Assembly (NCBI RefSeq): GCF_000758625.1
Contig: NZ_CP009283.1
Coordinates: 4,537,501 to 4,601,500 of the forward strand
Direction of reading: 5' to 3'
Length of the DNA stretch: 64,000 bases
Source of the DNA: Paenibacillus sp. FSL R7-0273
GTDB lineage: Bacteria > Bacillota > Bacilli > Paenibacillales > Paenibacillaceae
The notes under the pieces are model-generated. The model had not been told where the DNA came from. It saw only the letters and a program-made list of their open reading frames with translations, and made no database searches. A program made the translations under genes and the position numbers. Of the stretch, positions 1 through 8,408 are shown one piece after another; the stretch's first letter is position 1, and each line of letters opens with the position of its first letter.

Positions 1-443
1 ACGTTGCTGTAGCCCTGTGATTGTGCATTCAAATACAGCTCCGCCAGTTTGTCCTGATCCTTACAGTAAACCGCAGCATACACACAATCCACAATGATTA
101 GTACAAACTGGCAGTCACTTTTTACGTACTCTTCGTACGTCTGAACATTGACCACCTTCGTCCCCTTCGGAAAAGCCTTCAGGTCTGCAAAAATAATATA
201 GTACTCGTTATTCTCTACAATATCCTTAAGCACGACACCGTCCATATCAAATAGCTGATTAGGGAAAAGAGGGTCTGTAATAATCTCTTCATTACAGAAA
301 TAAGCCTCCTCGCCCCCGTTATACCAGTCATAGGCAGCAGTATCGAACGGTTGCAGGAGATCTCCCAGGAAACGTCCGCGCTCATTCGGAATCTCACAGG
401 TCAATCCCCTTTTCTTCATTCCTGTATCGCTTGTAATATTCAT
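1..443 (-). CDS. DUF2691-like protein, C-terminus cut by window edge
   Basis: The frame is open from an ATG at 443, with GGAGGAGC five bases upstream, to the left edge, so only about the first 147 residues are visible. The protein starts MNITSDTGMKKRGLTCEIPN and continues with RGRFLGDLLQPFD and DWYNGGEEAYF. This resembles the small DUF2691 proteins of Bacillus and Paenibacillus, whose function I do not know. No signal peptide or membrane segment is seen. A second ATG at 419 (MKKRGL) would match the usual family N-terminus, but the ribosome site favours 443. The family name is from memory and moderately sure. Confidence 0.65.
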   Translation of the reverse strand, partial: MNITSDTGMKKRGLTCEIPNERGRFLGDLLQPFDTAAYDWYNGGEEAYFCNEEIITDPLFPNQLFDMDGVVLKDIVENNEYYIIFADLKAFPKGTKVVNVQTYEEYVKSDCQFVLIIVDCVYAAVYCKDQDKLAELYLNAQSQGYSN

Positions 444-456
444 TTATGCTCCTCCA

Positions 457-843
457 TTATCCTCCAAGTGCCACTATAAGGCTGCTGATCAGCATTAATA
501 TCGAAACCGGTGCCCAGATTCTTCGTTCCCGGACGCTTTTGGTAATAAGATTTAGAACAGAAGCTACCACGGAAAAAGCGACTACGAACCAGACAGCCAC
601 ATCCGCAAGCTCCCGCCAGCCGGGCAAAAGAATGTCCGCTTTACTAAGCACTATCAGCGCAAGCAGAGCAAGAATTACAATCTGAATCAGGCACGCCACT
701 CGCATAGGAGCCGGAAGCCTTCCAGGAAACTTTCCGCCCATCGCATACTCTCCCCAGGGCATACCTGCAGCCAGTGCTGCCTGAAACAAAATGACTATAG
801 TAATCAGGATTGAAAAGCCGGTTGCTGCCAGGGTTAGGGTCAT
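457..843 (-). CDS. small four-helix integral membrane protein, unknown function
   Basis: 128 residues, mostly hydrophobic, with about four predicted membrane segments: near residues 5-27, 48-67, 80-98 and 112-127. A short charged loop (SVRERRIW) lies before the last helix. The start has a GAGGAA site about eight bases upstream. It lies 13 bases upstream of the DUF2691-like gene on the same strand, so the two are probably co-transcribed. I recognise no family or catalytic motif. Confidence 0.7.
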   Translation of the reverse strand: MTLTLAATGFSILITIVILFQAALAAGMPWGEYAMGGKFPGRLPAPMRVACLIQIVILALLALIVLSKADILLPGWRELADVAVWFVVAFSVVASVLNLITKSVRERRIWAPVSILMLISSLIVALGG

Positions 844-876
844 TGTTGGTTCCTCACGTTTCTGGAGGGTAATAGT

Positions 877-1209
877 TCAATCTGTTTTTACCAAAATATC
901 ATTGTATATTTGTGTTACCTCGGCATATCCGACTACTCGGCTGCCCTCCTGAATTGTTAACACTCTGCCGATCCATAAAGTACGAGGGTAATATTCCGGA
1001 GTTATAAAAGTAATAGTCCCCATTACACTATCCCCTGGTTGTACCATAACATCTCCATAATATTTATGTATACCCGTCGTTAAATAATCATCTTTCACCA
1101 AATGTGCCGGACGGTAGCCTGATTGCACTGGCCTATTTCGGCCATTGCCTTTCCCGTCACTTTTTAACAGAGTTATTTTTGCAGCAATATGTGGTAAGTA
1201 TGGAATCAC
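877..1209 (-). CDS. stand-alone EF-Tu domain III-like beta-barrel protein
   Basis: 110 residues, probably starting at GTG 1209 with an AGGAGGAGG run upstream. Residues about 9-105 follow the order of the C-terminal barrel of elongation factor Tu: AAKITLL; NRPVQSGYRPAH, like the EF-Tu FFxGYRPQF segment; VMVQPGDSVMGTITFITPE, like EMVMPGDN...LIHPI; and VLTIQEGSRVVGYAEVTQI, like FAIREGGRTVGAGVV. There is no GTPase domain and no domain II. EF-Tu domain III contacts the tRNA T-stem and EF-Ts; whether this isolated copy binds anything similar is unknown. The fold assignment is fairly sure, the function is open. Confidence 0.75.
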   Translation of the reverse strand: MIPYLPHIAAKITLLKSDGKGNGRNRPVQSGYRPAHLVKDDYLTTGIHKYYGDVMVQPGDSVMGTITFITPEYYPRTLWIGRVLTIQEGSRVVGYAEVTQIYNDILVKTD

Positions 1210-1312
1210 CCGATTACTTCCTCCTCCTATTATTTTATTTTTTATCCCTTATCTCACAAAGAATTTCTTCGATTCCTTCCATTTTCTCATGGCACGTATT
1301 TCACTTATAGAT

Positions 1313-1684
1313 TTAATCTGTAGAATACCGTTTGGCTAACTTCCAATTTAAAAACAGATTGATATCACTTACTGCATCTATAATTGTTCCCCTGTATTCT
1401 TCATTTTGCCTTAGTTCCTTTAAAATAACCGGCTTTACTAATCTCTTATCAAGCACTCCCTTTGTCCTTGCGATATGAGCTAATCCAAACACAGCATTTG
1501 CTCTTACATGAGCATCTTTATGCTGTGCTAATTCCAAACATAAATTTTGAGCCATTCTCCAATTAGGGTGATGCAAGCCTACTGATATCGGTAACAGAAT
1601 CAGTTCTTCAATCACCTGACGATCTAGAATCTCTTTGATTTCCAGTCCGGTGTACTCACGTATTTCTTGATATTTTCGTTCCAT
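1313..1684 (-). CDS. HEAT-repeat-like small protein
   Basis: 123 residues, entirely helical in pattern. The central stretch (WRMAQNLCLELAQHKD then VRANAVFGLAHIART) looks like two consecutive HEAT/armadillo-type helical pairs, and the C-terminus reads DAVSDINLFLNWKL. Proteins of this size and pattern occur as orphan genes and near polymorphic-toxin loci, but no toxin gene is adjacent, so an immunity role is only a guess. The 103 bases upstream hold nothing recognised. Confidence 0.65.
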   Translation of the reverse strand: MERKYQEIREYTGLEIKEILDRQVIEELILLPISVGLHHPNWRMAQNLCLELAQHKDAHVRANAVFGLAHIARTKGVLDKRLVKPVILKELRQNEEYRGTIIDAVSDINLFLNWKLAKRYSTD

Positions 1685-1732
1685 AGAATGCTCCCCATTT
1701 ATTTGGTACTTCTCCTTTCGCCTCTACTACAC

Positions 1733-1776
1733 AAAAAGCACCGGAAACCCGCGGCTCTGTGCGCTTTTCCAGTGCT
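1733..1776 (-). terminator. intrinsic terminator after the DinB gene
   Basis: On the minus strand, AGCACTGGAAA pairs with TTTCCGGTGCT (one wobble), followed by TTTTTG. It sits about 30 bases past the DinB stop and before the HEAT-like gene. Confidence 0.6.
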
Positions 1777-1806
1777 AATTTCAGATTTACTAAGCCTTCA
1801 AAGAGG

Positions 1807-2286
1807 CTAACTATAAAACAGGCCCCTGCCGACAAAATTGGCACTCACCGGCTCTTTACCGATCTCCCGGGCCCAGACGGACAGCTGGCCGGTATGGTGG
1901 ATTTCGTGGGCAATCAGGTGCCGCATAACCTCTCCGCACGGATGGGGCACCTCTGTGCCGTCATCCAGGATGTCAGTCATCATCCGGTTCTCCTGACTGT
2001 CATTCCAATTATAAACGAATGGGGCAAGCTCTGCATGGCAGCGCTCCGAGAACTCTTGCACCAGCTGCAGGCTGGCTACCTCCCCGAAGTCAGGAACGTG
2101 AATCTCACGCTGCTCAATACCACCGCAGATCCAGCCGTACTCCACAGCCACAATATGATAAAGCGTAGGCAGAAAATAACCGATACCGCCGGTACGCTTC
2201 TTCATCAGCTCCTCCATACTCACCGTTTCACACCAGTTGAACCATTCCTTGCGGACCTGCCAGTTGTATTCAAACAGCTTTTGCAT
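1807..2286 (-). CDS. DinB/YfiT-family putative metalloenzyme
   Basis: About 159 residues from ATG 2286, chosen because AGGAGG lies nine bases upstream; the frame is open for 15 more codons upstream. It is a four-helix-bundle DinB-like protein. The metal-binding histidines typical of the family appear as LYHIVAVEYGW (about residue 47) and HEIHHTGQLSVWAREIG (about residues 126-142). Members include thiol-S-transferases such as BstA, but many are uncharacterised, so the substrate cannot be named. Confidence 0.82.
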   Translation of the reverse strand: MQKLFEYNWQVRKEWFNWCETVSMEELMKKRTGGIGYFLPTLYHIVAVEYGWICGGIEQREIHVPDFGEVASLQLVQEFSERCHAELAPFVYNWNDSQENRMMTDILDDGTEVPHPCGEVMRHLIAHEIHHTGQLSVWAREIGKEPVSANFVGRGLFYS

Positions 2287-2353
2287 GGTTACAGCCTCCT
2301 GTAAGCGTATTGTTTGGCGGAATACGGGCAACTAATTACTGACTGATCATGTG

Positions 2354-3841
2354 TTATAAGTCTACCGGCAAAACTCCCTCTACACGGTCAATCAACTGAT
2401 GCAGCCCTGCTTCATCTGTAGCATACAGTTGGATATCTCCTTCGAGCTGCTTGGCGAGCTGTTCCCTTTCAAAGGTAAAGCTGTAGGTTATTTCTCCATT
2501 TGGAATAAAGCCATCCGTAAGCGGGTAGGTGACTGCCCCCATCCGGTCAGTAAGGACAACGGTTATACTGTCCACGTTGTCGATCAGGCTAAAAAGCACA
2601 ATGGAATTGCGGTAGAACGCATCGCCGCTGATCGCACCATTTTTGGTCACACCGGCTGAATCCTGCATGTCATATTTAATAGTCAAGCCATACGGCGGAG
2701 CCACCGTCTGAAGCTCCATCCCCGCAGGCTCCAAACCCTCCGGCACCGGCAGGCCGCCGATTATTCCGCCAACCTTGCTGGCAGCACCCACGTAGGGTGT
2801 GCGGTTTTTTAACAGCTGCTCCACCTTGTAGCCTTTATAAGCCTGCTGTACTGGGGGCACTTCAACCTGAGGCTTTGGATTAACTATACAAACAGCAAGG
2901 ATAATGGTGATTACGATAAACGTAAATGCGGTGATCCATGGGGAGGGCTGGCGGTAGGCGAGAATATTTTTGATTCTGGATTTCACATTCCCTTCGCCAA
3001 AAGCAAGCGGACTGCCTGCCGGAACTCCCCTTTTGCCTGAGGCAAGCGTGAGCAACGAGCTAGAATAGCTCCCTTTAATCCCGCTGCCCAGCTTCCGCAC
3101 GACCGTTTCATCGCATGACATTTCCATATCTTTGCCCATAAGCGCGTATGACAGCCACATCAGGGGATTGAACCAGTGAAGGATGAGCAGCAGGAAGGCA
3201 AACGGCTTAATCAGATAATCCATCCTGCGGATATGCGTCTGTTCGTGCAGTATGATATAGGGCAGCTCCTGACTGCTCATTGTGGTAGGAACGTAAATCT
3301 TTGGCTTAATAAAACCGCACACAAAGGGCGCTGCAATCTGATCCGACTCATAAATATTTTCTTTAACAAGCGTTGCCGTCCGCAGCTTAACAGTAATGCG
3401 CACATAGGATACAACGCTGTAGAGTAAAAGAATGGCTGCCCCTGTCAGCCAGATCATACTTCCCGTCCACAGGATGAGCTGCAGCGGATTTACGCTGGCG
3501 GTCTGTACAGCACCCGGAAGTGAGCTGTTAATCAGCCTGCTTACTCCATTAATACCTGCATCCACAGCCGGAAGGAACTGCAAACCAATGTCAGGCGGTA
3601 CAAAATTCATAACCCCTGCTCCAGCCCCTGTCTGTGAGTGAGGCTGAAACAGCCGCAGCAGACTGAAGTCCGAAGTGAAGCTGACAGGCAGAACCAGTCT
3701 GATTCCTACGGCGGACCATAGCAGATAGGAGAATATTTTGGGCGCACGGCGCAGAAATAACCTTATCAAAATCACTGCAGCTGCCACATAGCTCGCTGTA
3801 ATGCTCATATTGAGGACAGAGATAAACCGCTCCGTAATCAT
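2354..3841 (-). CDS. BlaR1/MecR1-type M56 membrane metalloprotease sensor
   Basis: 495 residues. Membrane helices are near residues 10-27, 35-52, 117-145 and 300-320. A zinc protease site, LHEQTHIRRMDYL (HExxH), is near residue 200. The last ~165 residues form a small extracellular region that lacks the penicillin-binding SxxK/SxN pattern of true BlaR1, so the signal need not be a beta-lactam. In this family, ligand sensing activates cytoplasmic proteolysis that relieves the partner BlaI repressor. The start overlaps the blaI-like stop by four bases (ATGA), indicating translational coupling. Confidence 0.88.
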   Translation of the reverse strand: MITERFISVLNMSITASYVAAAVILIRLFLRRAPKIFSYLLWSAVGIRLVLPVSFTSDFSLLRLFQPHSQTGAGAGVMNFVPPDIGLQFLPAVDAGINGVSRLINSSLPGAVQTASVNPLQLILWTGSMIWLTGAAILLLYSVVSYVRITVKLRTATLVKENIYESDQIAAPFVCGFIKPKIYVPTTMSSQELPYIILHEQTHIRRMDYLIKPFAFLLLILHWFNPLMWLSYALMGKDMEMSCDETVVRKLGSGIKGSYSSSLLTLASGKRGVPAGSPLAFGEGNVKSRIKNILAYRQPSPWITAFTFIVITIILAVCIVNPKPQVEVPPVQQAYKGYKVEQLLKNRTPYVGAASKVGGIIGGLPVPEGLEPAGMELQTVAPPYGLTIKYDMQDSAGVTKNGAISGDAFYRNSIVLFSLIDNVDSITVVLTDRMGAVTYPLTDGFIPNGEITYSFTFEREQLAKQLEGDIQLYATDEAGLHQLIDRVEGVLPVDL

Positions 3842-4197
3842 CGGGTCGCCTCCTCAATGATCCGCTTCAGCTCCTCTGCCTCCTTTTCGGACAGCTTCTT
3901 TTTGCCCAGAAAAGCAGTTAGAAATTGCGGCAGCGACCCCCCGAAGGCTTTTTCCACTACCGTCTCGCTTTCGTGCTGCTGTGCCTCTGCTTTTTTGATA
4001 ATAGCTGTAACGGTTGCATCCTCGTTCTTCAGAATTCCCCGCTCACACAGCTTTCTGAGCACGGTATAGGTAGTAGATTTCTTCCAGCCCAGCTTGGTCT
4101 GGCTCAGCTTCACCAGCTCTGTTGAATTAATCGGCTCGTTATCCCAGATCAGGCAGGCGAACTTATACTCGGCATCAAACAATTTATAGGCTTCCAT
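3838..4197 (-). CDS. BlaI/MecI/CopY-family transcriptional repressor
   Basis: 119 residues from ATG 4197 (MEAYKLFDAEYKFACLIW); the frame continues five codons upstream, but GGAGGAGCTGC before this ATG supports the choice. It has a winged-helix domain at residues 1-75, with KKSTTYTVLRKLCERGIL as the recognition-helix/wing region, and a C-terminal dimerisation part (LSEKEAEELKRIIEEA). It should repress this operon from the two palindromes just upstream and be inactivated through the co-transcribed M56 protein. Confidence 0.9.
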   Translation of the reverse strand: MEAYKLFDAEYKFACLIWDNEPINSTELVKLSQTKLGWKKSTTYTVLRKLCERGILKNEDATVTAIIKKAEAQQHESETVVEKAFGGSLPQFLTAFLGKKKLSEKEAEELKRIIEEATR

Positions 4198-4217
4198 GCA
4201 GCTCCTCCTCATATCAA

Positions 4218-4233
4218 GTTTACTGTAGTAAAC
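4218..4233. promoter_or_regulatory. BlaI-type operator 1
   Basis: GTTTACTGTAGTAAAC has perfect seven-base arms around a two-base centre. It lies 21 bases upstream of the blaI-like start and is built like BlaI/MecI/CopY sites (TAC...GTA cores). Confidence 0.72.
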
Positions 4234-4245
4234 CTCATGTGATGA

Positions 4246-4261
4246 GTTTATTGCAGTAGAC
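4246..4261. promoter_or_regulatory. BlaI-type operator 2
   Basis: GTTTATTGCAGTAGAC is an imperfect copy of operator 1, centred 28 bases away. Paired operators spaced by nearly three helical turns are usual for this family. Confidence 0.65.
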
Positions 4262-4281
4262 CTCGAAAGTCAAGCCGCTGC

Positions 4282-4947
4282 TCAGCTCTTTGGCAGACTC
4301 ACCGGCATTGCCGTTCGGGAAATCCTGATCAGTCCGGCTCCAAGCACAACAAACCACACCGCAGAAGCCAGCTGACATATAAACGTTGCAGTTGTCCCGA
4401 TCAGCCAGGGGAAAGACCCGATCAGGTCGAGGACCCCGGCAGCAAAACCCAAATAGGCACAGGACCTGCCGAGCGGGCTTTTGAGGATAACCAAACTCAG
4501 TACAATCGTTGCAATCCCCATGATAAGCGCCGCCGTATGCAGTCCCCCGTAATACATGCTGAACATCAGCCTGAGGCTCTCTGCAGAAATTTCAATATTA
4601 AAGACTGGGTAAACCACTCTCCCGAGGATAATGACAAGCAGTATGTAAACGGGAATGCTGAGCGCCAGAAGTGCACAGCCCACCAGGGTTTTGATCCAAT
4701 CAGTCTTTACCAGAACATGATATAGCGCAGCAATAGCCGGTATCAGACACAGCGGGGCAAAGAACAGCAGCTCATCCGCCATGGACATATTAAATTTCCA
4801 CTCGGCCAGCCATGCCATCAGCTCAGGATCAGAGGTCATTGGAGGAGCAGGTACCGGCAGCATAAACAGATACTGTATCCAAAAGAGGACCCCCGCCACA
4901 ATCAGCGCAACTCCGCCAAACTTAACAACACTCGATTTTCCGTGCAT
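4282..4947 (-). CDS. DUF4386-like integral membrane protein
   Basis: About 221 residues with six probable membrane helices, starting at ATG 4947; GGAG nine bases upstream fits better than the ATG at 4962, which directly abuts a GGG run. The spacing of helices and the short conserved loops (MSMADELLFF, MYYGGLHTAALIMG) resemble DUF4386 proteins of unknown role. Its stop is 20 bases upstream of operator 2, so it is probably a separate unit ending before the blaI promoter. Confidence 0.65.
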   Translation of the reverse strand: MHGKSSVVKFGGVALIVAGVLFWIQYLFMLPVPAPPMTSDPELMAWLAEWKFNMSMADELLFFAPLCLIPAIAALYHVLVKTDWIKTLVGCALLALSIPVYILLVIILGRVVYPVFNIEISAESLRLMFSMYYGGLHTAALIMGIATIVLSLVILKSPLGRSCAYLGFAAGVLDLIGSFPWLIGTTATFICQLASAVWFVVLGAGLIRISRTAMPVSLPKS

Positions 4948-4986
4948 GTGTTTCAGCTCCATCCCTGGCTAATTTGGAGGTAAGGC

Positions 4987-5607
4987 TTAATTGAACAGCT
5001 CCAATAGATCACTGAAGCGGTTAATCGTATAATCCGCACCACTGGCCGCACCAAACCCGTAGCTGGCAAAAACAAACGGAATTCCGGCAAACGCTGCGGC
5101 CTTCTGGTCCCCTTCCGTATCTCCCACGTAGACCGGATTCTCCAGCTTGTTTCTTTGCATGATCAGCCTAATATTCTCTCCCTTGGACAGCCCTGTCCGG
5201 CCCGGATTCTCATAGTCGTCGAAGAACCTGCCCAGCTGATGATACTCGTAAAAAGCCTCGATATACCCCTTCTGACAGTTGCTTACAATGAACAGCTTAT
5301 ATTGTGCCGATAAAGCCGTAAGCACGGCTTCAAGCTCTTCATATAACACGCCGCCCTGCTTAGCCAGGTAGTGACACTCGGCCTCACAGCACTCGTCCAG
5401 AAGCTTTTGCTGCACTGCCTCTTCCATACCGGGAAGCAGGATTGTGCCAACCTCGGCCGGCTGCAGGCCCATAATCCCCTGTAAATTTTCCTTGGTGATT
5501 ACATGCGGAATATCCGCATACCTGCGCAGCACATCATTCCACGCCACCGTCACCACCTCCGAAGAATCCCACATCGTCCCGTCCAGATCAAAAATAATGC
5601 TGTCCAT
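4987..5607 (-). CDS. HAD-superfamily hydrolase, phosphoglycolate phosphatase-like
   Basis: 206 residues with the full HAD motif set. Motif I is FDLDGTMW (nucleophile and acid/base Asp near residues 7 and 9), motif II is FIVSNCQ (about residue 109), the Lys is in GLSKGENI, and motif IV is YVGDTEGDQKAA (about residue 162). A helical cap lies after motif I, as in Gph/PgmB-type enzymes. It likely dephosphorylates a small phospho-metabolite; the substrate is not predictable. GGAGG precedes the ATG. Confidence 0.85.
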   Translation of the reverse strand: MDSIIFDLDGTMWDSSEVVTVAWNDVLRRYADIPHVITKENLQGIMGLQPAEVGTILLPGMEEAVQQKLLDECCEAECHYLAKQGGVLYEELEAVLTALSAQYKLFIVSNCQKGYIEAFYEYHQLGRFFDDYENPGRTGLSKGENIRLIMQRNKLENPVYVGDTEGDQKAAAFAGIPFVFASYGFGAASGADYTINRFSDLLELFN

Positions 5608-5654
5608 ATTAGCCTCCGATACGTTTTTGGATTATCTGCTTACTATTTGATTTT

Positions 5655-5930
5655 TCACTCGAATACTTTAATGGATTGCAGCTGGGGTTTTACTCCGATT
5701 CGTTTATCAAAATCAATTAAATATTCATGATTTACTTCAACCAGCCCTGATAGATCAACCGATGTCTTCAATGTCCTGATCTGCCCGCTCAAATTTACAA
5801 TCTGAATCTGTTTATCATCTATCGCTGTGACCTTAGCAAGTTCGAAGGTAGATGACCTGAGCGAATTCCAGAATAAGTACAATAACAGGATTATTGCTAA
5901 AATTCCAAAGGCTTTGGATTTTGAAATCAT
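5655..5930 (-). CDS. short membrane-anchored protein, unknown function
   Basis: 91 residues with one N-terminal hydrophobic anchor (about residues 8-24) and a small beta-rich outer part (VTAIDDKQIQIVNLSGQIR) ending in VKPQLQSIKVFE. GGAGCTGAACC precedes the ATG. I recognise no family. It lies just downstream of the frameshifted lipoprotein gene on the same strand and may be co-expressed with it. Confidence 0.6.
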   Translation of the reverse strand: MISKSKAFGILAIILLLYLFWNSLRSSTFELAKVTAIDDKQIQIVNLSGQIRTLKTSVDLSGLVEVNHEYLIDFDKRIGVKPQLQSIKVFE

Positions 5931-5950
5931 GGTTCAGCTCCTTGATCATA

Positions 5951-6500
5951 TTACAAAGCTTTATCAAACTCCGCTCCTTTTCCGCTGTACAAATAAGTGT
6001 ATTCTCCATATTGGTACTTTTCTGAATCAGAATAGTACTTATCTATCAGGTACAGAACCTGATTACGGTATAAGCTGGCTTCCTCCATTAAAGAAGCACC
6101 TATTGTTCCGGTTCCGTATGGGCGATCTTTGCCTGGCGCTACAGAGGTATCCGTCCAGTCTGTCCACTCCAGCGTCGATCCCGCTTCAATAAAAGCCTCA
6201 TAGCTCTTCTTATATTCCCTCAGTATGTTTTTGTCTTCTTCAAACTGGTAGTGCTTCATCAAGCCCTCAAACAGATAGTTCCATTCCGCCTCCCATGCCG
6301 CCAAATACGTATGAGCTACATACCTTACCTCAGTTGTAGCTAGCTGATGCATTTTTGATATCTTCATTGAAGGCACGGTCGATCGGGTTATCTGTTGCTG
6401 CATCTTTGTCAACCTTTCCGGAGCAGCCAGCGCTGACGCATACCAGTAATATAATAGCCAGCAGGCTTATAAGGCTGTGTTTACTGTTTTTACAAATCAT
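5951..6500 (-). pseudogene. lipoprotein gene with a one-base frameshift, LprI-like body
   Basis: ATG 6500 opens a classical lipoprotein signal peptide (HSLISLLAIILLVCVSAGC, with VSAGC as lipobox) and continues in frame to ...NASASYN-stop. Skipping one base at about 6335-6345 (the GCTAGCTACAACTG stretch) joins it smoothly to the 3' part: TTEVRYVAHTYLAAWEAEWN and on to the end at 5951. The body (AWEAEWNYLFEGLMKHY) resembles LprI/DUF1311-type helical domains. Either the gene is broken or there is a sequencing error. The downstream frame also has its own ATG at 6412, but that product would lack the signal peptide. Confidence 0.65.
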
Positions 6501-6550
6501 AGCCGCTCTTCTTTTTTAGGCTTTCGGCCTGCCCGCATGTTTACTCTCAT
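6497..6550 (-). CDS. 17-codon leader ORF overlapping the lipoprotein start
   Basis: ATG 6550 has the strongest ribosome site here (AGGAGGAGGGG). It encodes MRVNMRAGRKPKKEERL and stops at TGA inside ATGA, so its stop overlaps the lipoprotein ATG at 6500. The lipoprotein itself has only a weak GAAGAG. Translational coupling through a basic leader peptide is a reasonable reading. It may instead be a remnant of an N-terminal extension after another indel. Confidence 0.4.
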   Translation of the reverse strand: MRVNMRAGRKPKKEERL

Positions 6551-6646
6551 ATAACCCCTCCTCCTAAGCTCCGATACCCAATATAATACCAGCTACACCC
6601 CCGCTTACCTATAAAGGATTATACAATCCGCCGCCTCCACGCAAAA

Positions 6647-6674
6647 ACGGGCCGCCTCACCGAGGCAGCCCGTC
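6647..6674 (-). terminator. terminator of the ABC-F gene
   Basis: On the minus strand, ACGGGCTGCCTC pairs with GAGGCGGCCCGT (one mismatch) and is followed by TTTTGC, about 30 bases after the stop. Confidence 0.75.
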
Positions 6675-6702
6675 ACACAGCTATACAGATTAGAATACTT
6701 TA

Positions 6703-8259
6703 TTAAAATACTTTTGTAGTCCACGACTCACAATTCCACGTATCGGTTACGATATCGCGGTAGAACTCCGGTTCGTGGGAGATCAGCAGGATGCTGCCCT
6801 TGTACGCTTTGAGCGCACGCTGCAGCTCTTCCTTGGCATCTACGTCAAGGTGGTTCGTCGGCTCATCGAGTACGAGCAGGTTGGATTCACGGTTAATCAG
6901 CTTACAGAGCCGGACTTTAGCTTTTTCGCCGCCGCTCAGAACCGCAATCTTGCTCTCGATGTGCTTGGTGGTCAGGCCGCATTTGGCAAGTGCCGCGCGG
7001 ATTTCGAACTGGGTGAAGGAAGGGAACTCTGTCCATATCTCTTCAATACAGGTATTGTAGTTGGCATCCTTCATTTCCTGCTCGAAGTAGCCGATTTCCA
7101 GCAGGTCGCCAAGTCTGGCGGAACCGGAAAGAGTCGGGATCTGACCGAGAATGCTGCGCAGAAGTGTCGTTTTACCGATACCGTTGGCGCCGACGAGCGC
7201 GATCTTTTGTCCGCGTTCCATGCTCAGGTCAAGGGGTCTTGAGAGCGGAGAATCATAGCCGATTACCAGATCCTTCGTCTCAAATACAACCTTGCCGGAA
7301 GTACGGCCCTGCTTGAAATTGAACTGCGGCTTCGGCTTCTCCTTGGCCAGCTCGATGACTTCCATCTTGTCCAGCTTCTTCTGGCGTGACATCGCCATAT
7401 TACGGGTAGCCACACTCGCTTTATTCCGGGCAACGAAGTCCTTCAGGTCAGAAATTTCCTGCTGCTGACGCTTGAACGCAGATTCAAGCTGCGACTTCTT
7501 CGCCTCATACACCTGCTGGAAATACTCGTAATCGCCGACGTAACGCGAAAGCGACTGATTTTCCATATGGTAGATCAGATTGATTACGCTATTGAGGAAC
7601 GGAATATCATGGGAGATCAGAATGAAGGCATTCTCGTATTCCTGCAGGTAACGCTTCAGCCAGATGATATGCTGCTCATCCAGATAGTTCGTCGGCTCAT
7701 CGAGGAGCAGAATGTCCGGCTTCTCCAGCAGCAGCTTCGCAAGCAGTACCTTGGTGCGCTGTCCGCCGCTCAGATCGTGAACATCCTTGTCCAGACCGAT
7801 GTCGGTCAGGCCGAGACCGCGGGCAGTTTCGTCGATTTTGGCGTCGATCATATAGAAGTCCTGGTTAGTCAGCGTATCCTGAATCGTACCGACATCCTCC
7901 AGCAGCTGCTCCAGCTCCTCCGGAGTGACATCGCCCATCTTGCCGTACATATCATTCATTTCCTGCTCCATATCGAACAGGTACTGGAAGGCACTGCGCA
8001 GCACATCACGAATTGATTGTCCCTTAGTCAGCGCGGCATGCTGATCGAGATAACCGGCCCGCATGCGCTTAGCCCATTCAACCTTGCCTTCATCCGGCTG
8101 AAGCTTACCCGTGATGATGTTCATGAAGGTAGACTTCCCTTCACCGTTGGCACCGATCAGACCGATATGCTCACCCTTCAGCAGGCGGAAGGATACATCC
8201 GTGAAAATAGCCCGGTCACCAAACCCGTGACTCAGCTTCTCTACATTTAATATGCTCAT
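6703..8259 (-). CDS. ABC-F family ATPase (translation factor, YfmM-like)
   Basis: 518 residues from ATG 8259 (MSILNVEKLSHGFGDRAIF) with AAGGTG upstream; the frame runs 21 codons further upstream without a ribosome site. It has two ABC domains in tandem and no membrane part. The first has GANGEGKS (about 37), LSGGQRTK and LLLDEPTNYLD; the second has GANGIGKT (about 358), LSGGEKAK and LVLDEPTNHLD. The linker between them is charged and helical (QQQEISDLKDFVARNKASVA). ABC-F proteins bind the ribosomal E site and rescue stalled or antibiotic-blocked ribosomes. Length and sequence fit the B. subtilis YfmM housekeeping type better than the Vga/Msr resistance types. Confidence 0.93.
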   Translation of the reverse strand: MSILNVEKLSHGFGDRAIFTDVSFRLLKGEHIGLIGANGEGKSTFMNIITGKLQPDEGKVEWAKRMRAGYLDQHAALTKGQSIRDVLRSAFQYLFDMEQEMNDMYGKMGDVTPEELEQLLEDVGTIQDTLTNQDFYMIDAKIDETARGLGLTDIGLDKDVHDLSGGQRTKVLLAKLLLEKPDILLLDEPTNYLDEQHIIWLKRYLQEYENAFILISHDIPFLNSVINLIYHMENQSLSRYVGDYEYFQQVYEAKKSQLESAFKRQQQEISDLKDFVARNKASVATRNMAMSRQKKLDKMEVIELAKEKPKPQFNFKQGRTSGKVVFETKDLVIGYDSPLSRPLDLSMERGQKIALVGANGIGKTTLLRSILGQIPTLSGSARLGDLLEIGYFEQEMKDANYNTCIEEIWTEFPSFTQFEIRAALAKCGLTTKHIESKIAVLSGGEKAKVRLCKLINRESNLLVLDEPTNHLDVDAKEELQRALKAYKGSILLISHEPEFYRDIVTDTWNCESWTTKVF

Positions 8260-8408
8260 GAAGTTAACACCTTTTCCTTTACAAAGTATACTCGTCATAT
8301 TATAAAGGTTTTGGGGCCGCAACTCCAGAAGGGATTGAAAATATTTGCTGCAAAATATATTTGATTTTTACATAGGAATTTTCAGCATTTTCAGGTAATC
8401 TATTAGAG

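Noticed and set aside
1759..2304. 181-residue plus ORF opposite the DinB gene
   Set aside because: Shadow frame; the minus frame has the DinB histidines and a strong ribosome site.
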